From Flavobacterium magnum (GTDB taxonomy: Bacteria; Bacteroidota; Bacteroidia; Flavobacteriales; Flavobacteriaceae), in assembly GCF_003055625.1 (NCBI RefSeq), contig NZ_CP028811.1, positions 434,001 through 498,000 on the forward strand: DNA of 64,000 nucleotides, in the 5' to 3' direction. The notes under the pieces are model-generated. The model was not told where the DNA came from. It saw only the letters and a list, made by a program, of their open reading frames with translations, and ran no database searches. This document shows, piece by piece, positions 61,445-64,000 of this stretch. The first letter of the stretch is position 1. Every line of letters starts with the position of its first letter. A program made the position numbers and the translations under genes.

Positions 61445-62371
61445 TTATCCAAAACTTTGTTTTTCAACCAAATATGTGGTGAGAATTTTTTCAAAACTTT
61501 CACCTACACTGACCGGCACATACTTGATCTTATTCTGTACACAGGTTTCGGCCACCTTCTTAAAATAAGCCTCCACCTGCTTTTCATACTGTTCCTTGAT
61601 GTTGTCTGCAAAGATATTGACGTCTTCGCCTGTTTCCATATCGATGAATTTGCGCGGCGCATTATCATACTCGAAATTCAGTTCCGTCTTATTATCGATG
61701 ACATGGAACAGGACCACTTTGTGCTTGTCATGTTTTAAATGCTGCAGCGCGTTGAACAGCGCCTCTTCATTACCCGACTGAAACATATCGGTAAAAATGA
61801 CGATCATCGAGCGGCGGTGCATTTTTTCGGCGATCTGGTGCAGGTACGTGGTCGTGTCGGTATTTTTGGCGTCTTTTTTTGTCTCGAGCAACTGCTCCAG
61901 CTTGTTCAGGAGCATGCGGTGGTGGCGCTCACTGCCTTTTTCCGGCGCATAATATTCGTACTTGTCGGAATATATGCTCAGTCCTACGGCATCGCGCTGC
62001 TTCTTGAGCAGGTTCATCAATACCGCTGAAGCCAGCACCGCAAAGCCAATCTTGCTCTCGTAAAAAGGCTGCCCGGACTTCAGTATCGGGTAATGCATTG
62101 ACGACGAGTTGTCGATGATCAGGTGACAGCGCAGATTGGTTTCCTCTTCAAATCGCTTGGTGTACAGTCGGTCCGTCTTCGCAAATAATTTCCAGTCGAT
62201 ATGCTTGGTGCTTTCGCCTGAATTGTAGACTTTATGCTCTGCGAATTCCGCCGAAAATCCATGAAAAGGACTCTTATGCATTCCGGAAATAAACCCCTCC
62301 ACAACCTGGTTTGCCAACAATTCGAGGTGCTGGAAACTCGATATTTTCTCTAACTGTGATTCAATCTTCAT
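61445..62371 (-). CDS. DUF58 protein (vWA-like, MoxR-associated)
   Basis: This 308-residue cytoplasmic protein has the DUF58 signature SGESTKHIDWKLFAKTDRLYTKRFEEE (about 50-77). A vWA-like domain follows with the metal-site motif DNSSSMHY (DxSxS type) and FTDMFQ. DUF58 genes usually neighbour a MoxR ATPase and BatA-type vWA genes, as expected for an oxidative-stress/aerotolerance cluster. Here no MoxR gene is in view to either side within the window. The start follows directly on a -7 element. Confidence 0.88.
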   Translation of the reverse strand: MKIESQLEKISSFQHLELLANQVVEGFISGMHKSPFHGFSAEFAEHKVYNSGESTKHIDWKLFAKTDRLYTKRFEEETNLRCHLIIDNSSSMHYPILKSGQPFYESKIGFAVLASAVLMNLLKKQRDAVGLSIYSDKYEYYAPEKGSERHHRMLLNKLEQLLETKKDAKNTDTTTYLHQIAEKMHRRSMIVIFTDMFQSGNEEALFNALQHLKHDKHKVVLFHVIDNKTELNFEYDNAPRKFIDMETGEDVNIFADNIKEQYEKQVEAYFKKVAETCVQNKIKYVPVSVGESFEKILTTYLVEKQSFG

Positions 62372-62375
62372 CCTT

Positions 62376-62383
62376 CAAATGTA
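62376..62383 (-). promoter_or_regulatory. -7 element (TACATTTG) four bases before the DUF58 start
   Basis: This exact TAnnTTTG on the minus strand ends 4 bases before the start codon at 62371. If active, transcription begins at or just within the start codon, giving a leaderless mRNA. No -33 TTG is found. Confidence 0.45.
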
Positions 62384-62431
62384 TTAAAAGATTGAATGAT
62401 TAAAAAATTTAAAACCGGCCAAAGCCAAAGC

Positions 62432-62462
62432 CAAAAAAAAGCCCCGATGTAGATCAGGGCTT
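62432..62462 (-). terminator. Terminator of trxA
   Basis: On the minus strand the stem AAGCCCTGAT / ATCGGGGCTT (one G-T pair) with a CTAC loop is followed by at least eight T residues. Confidence 0.88.
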
Positions 62463-62484
62463 GTGTTTGTCATTCATGGAAGGA

Positions 62485-62802
62485 TTACAGCAACGCGTTG
62501 AGCGAATCAGCGTAAGTCTGTTTAGGGGCCACGCCCACCTGACGGCCTACGACTTCTCCTTTGTGGAAAACCAAAACCGTAGGGATATTCCTCACGCCAT
62601 ACTTCGAAGCGAATTCCTGGTTGGCATCCACGTCTACCTTACCGATCACTGCCTTACCATCATACTCCGTTGCCAATTCATCGATTACCGGTCCTACCAT
62701 GCGGCAAGGACCGCACCAGGCTGCCCAAAAGTCGACCATTACCGGTTTATCTGATTTCAAAACTACTTCATCAAAAGTAGCATCTGTTATTGCTAGTGCC
62801 AT
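62485..62802 (-). CDS. trxA: Thioredoxin
   Basis: TrxA is the cytoplasmic disulfide reductase. The 105-residue protein has the active site WCGPC at 29-33 within FWAAWCGPCRM, the cis-Pro loop RNIPTVLVFHKG and the DVDANQEFASKYGV segment. The length is standard and the start (MALAITDATF) typical. It is a single-gene unit with its own -7 element and terminator. Confidence 0.97.
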   Translation of the reverse strand: MALAITDATFDEVVLKSDKPVMVDFWAAWCGPCRMVGPVIDELATEYDGKAVIGKVDVDANQEFASKYGVRNIPTVLVFHKGEVVGRQVGVAPKQTYADSLNALL

Positions 62803-62833
62803 AATATTTTAATTATTTAGTTGATTCTTGAGA

Positions 62834-62841
62834 CAAAATTA
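62834..62841 (-). promoter_or_regulatory. -7 element (TAATTTTG) for trxA
   Basis: This exact TAnnTTTG on the minus strand lies 31 bases before the trxA start codon. No TTG was found at the -33 distance. Confidence 0.5.
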
Positions 62842-62970
62842 GGCAATATCTTCATGTGATCTATTGTATTAAAATCAGTTTTGGTTATGAAATTATATCC
62901 ATAATTGATTTGGCCCACGACCGTAACTGGCCACTTCAGGAAAACCTTTCACCAAAATGCCGGAAAGGAC

Positions 62971-64000
62971 TTAATTGAGTTTGAAATGCAACTGCATTTT
63001 CTCAAGTTCCTGCAACAACTCGTTTGAGATCCGGACCTTGAGTTTGCGGCTTGGCATCGTTAGCCTGGTGATGATTTTGGTTTCCTCGATCTCCGTGGCT
63101 ACGCTGAGTTCCATTTCTTCGCCTTCAATGCTGTCTGAGCTGCTTTCCGAAATGCTGTTCTCGTCCAGTTCGACTTCTGTGGCTGCTACAATTTTCTTGA
63201 CTTTTTCGGTTTCCTCCACTTCAAAAGTCACGGCATGATCGCCTTTGTTCTGCAGGAAAACATGACTCAGCTGATGAACGGTATCCGGCTTAAGCTCTTC
63301 GATATTGAGGTTGATGATGAGTTTTTTTGCGAACGCGGCCAGCACATCCTGGAGGTACTGTACAAGCATAAACTGTAAACGCGGCTCGCCTTTCTTTCCG
63401 GTTTCCTTATCTGCCCAGCCTTCACGAACCATGACCTTGATAAATGTAAAGTTGTTCTGGATCAGGAAATGTCGGAACTTCAGGTATTCTTCACCGAAAA
63501 TGCGAAATTCGTAACTCTCATCGTAACCTTCGAGCACAAATGATGCCCAGCCTTTGCCGTTTTTCGCTGTTCGGTGCTGCACATTTGTAATGATGCCCCC
63601 GAGACTTAAGGTCTTGTTGACGTGTGCTTCGAGGTTTTTCAGCGATTCCAGCTTATGGCTGCAGAAATACTTCATTTCGAATTTGTAATCATCCAATGGA
63701 TGCCCTGAAATGTAAATCCCGACCACTTCCTTTTCTTTTGCAAGCTTCTCCATGGTATTCCAATCTTCGCAGGGCGGTACAATGGGTTCAGGGATCTGCA
63801 CATCGCTGGCTTCCCCGAAGAGGCTTACCTGCGACGAATTTTCATTTTCCTGGAATTTCGCTCCATAGCGTACCGCTTTTTCAAGGAACGTAATCCCGTC
63901 ACCCTCATCATGAAAATACTGTGCCCGGTGTGTCCCGGTAAAGGAATCGAAACCGCCCGCCAGCGCCAGGTTCTCGAATGCTTTCTTGTTGGCTGCGCGC
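62971..64000 (-). CDS. dnaE: DNA polymerase III alpha subunit, C-terminal part (runs off window)
   Basis: This is the 3' end of the replicative polymerase gene; the reading frame is open to the window edge (about 343 residues seen). The visible part starts in AANKKAFENLALAGGFDSF. It includes FLEKAVRYGAKFQENENSSQVSLFG and the block EKEVVGIYISGHPLDDY. An OB-fold follows (LGGIITNVQHRTAKNGKGWASFVLEG ... FRIFGEEY). A shorter reading from an internal Met at 63801 is not the true start. It is transcribed toward trxA. The polymerase and PHP domains lie outside the window. Confidence 0.93.
   Translation of the reverse strand, partial: RAANKKAFENLALAGGFDSFTGTHRAQYFHDEGDGITFLEKAVRYGAKFQENENSSQVSLFGEASDVQIPEPIVPPCEDWNTMEKLAKEKEVVGIYISGHPLDDYKFEMKYFCSHKLESLKNLEAHVNKTLSLGGIITNVQHRTAKNGKGWASFVLEGYDESYEFRIFGEEYLKFRHFLIQNNFTFIKVMVREGWADKETGKKGEPRLQFMLVQYLQDVLAAFAKKLIINLNIEELKPDTVHQLSHVFLQNKGDHAVTFEVEETEKVKKIVAATEVELDENSISESSSDSIEGEEMELSVATEIEETKIITRLTMPSRKLKVRISNELLQELEKMQLHFKLN

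Overview
The window is chromosomal DNA from a member of Flavobacteriaceae (Bacteroidota), most likely Flavobacterium or a close relative. The evidence is type IX secretion (T9SS) substrates with type A and type B C-terminal sorting domains, a PorP/SprF-family protein, TAnnTTTG-type -7 promoter elements, almost no Shine-Dalgarno sequences, a fused folK-deoxynucleoside kinase, an Nfu protein with a duplicated N-domain, and an nadK-DUF6089-uppS-bamA-ompH-ompH-murI gene order. By eye the base composition is close to half G+C, high for this genus. No prophage, integrase, insertion sequence, rRNA or CRISPR array is visible. Every gene is intact except mutS and dnaE, which run off the two edges.

Layout. 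1-11.0 kb: 5' part of mutS (-), a secreted DUF1573 protein, a SPOUT rRNA/tRNA methyltransferase, a T9SS-exported C-type-lectin/Ig protein, folK-dNK (-), sppA and an AsmA-like protein. 11-22 kb: DUF2797 (-) diverging from a GH3-family protein, then a 50-residue lipoprotein behind a textbook sigma-54 promoter and an outer-membrane TonB-type receptor. These converge on a minus-strand block of clpX, clpP, tig, a small membrane protein, an esterase and pdxJ. 22-30.5 kb: a plus-strand envelope block with a CBS protein, nadK, a DUF6089 protein, uppS, bamA, two Skp/OmpH chaperones and murI. This couples lipid-carrier synthesis, outer-membrane protein insertion and peptidoglycan precursor supply. 30.5-41 kb (-): a gamma-carbonic anhydrase, a porP/sprF-like gene and, four bases upstream of it, a 2975-residue T9SS type B surface protein (ten DUF11 repeats, a choice-of-anchor L-like domain, Ig/PKD-like repeats). 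41-54 kb (+): nfu, a DUF255/YyaL protein, a T9SS-exported CotH-like kinase coupled to a DUF885 lipoprotein peptidase, an MscS channel, a DnaQ-GIY-YIG nuclease, an M20 dipeptidase, a tandem TonB-C protein and DUF4407. tRNA-Leu(UAG) lies on the minus strand. 54-64 kb: a PH/SHOCT protein, a YjbR protein, a cyclase, hemW and ruvC (all -), a flippase-like membrane protein overlapping a glycosyltransferase (+), two small exported proteins, tRNA-Asp(GUC), a DUF58 protein, trxA and the 3' part of dnaE (all -).

The most notable non-gene structure is a family of folded intergenic elements. Two short copies on opposite strands (42101-42176 minus, 60161-60236 plus) are close to identical outside a variable hairpin. 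A larger copy lies at 21172-21345 and a diverged one at 48120-48227. They resemble what I remember of the flavobacterial Flavo-1 RNA family. Other non-coding signals are the sigma-54 promoter, a candidate small RNA downstream of tRNA-Asp, terminators that end only a few bases before the next start codon, and inverted repeats at several promoters.
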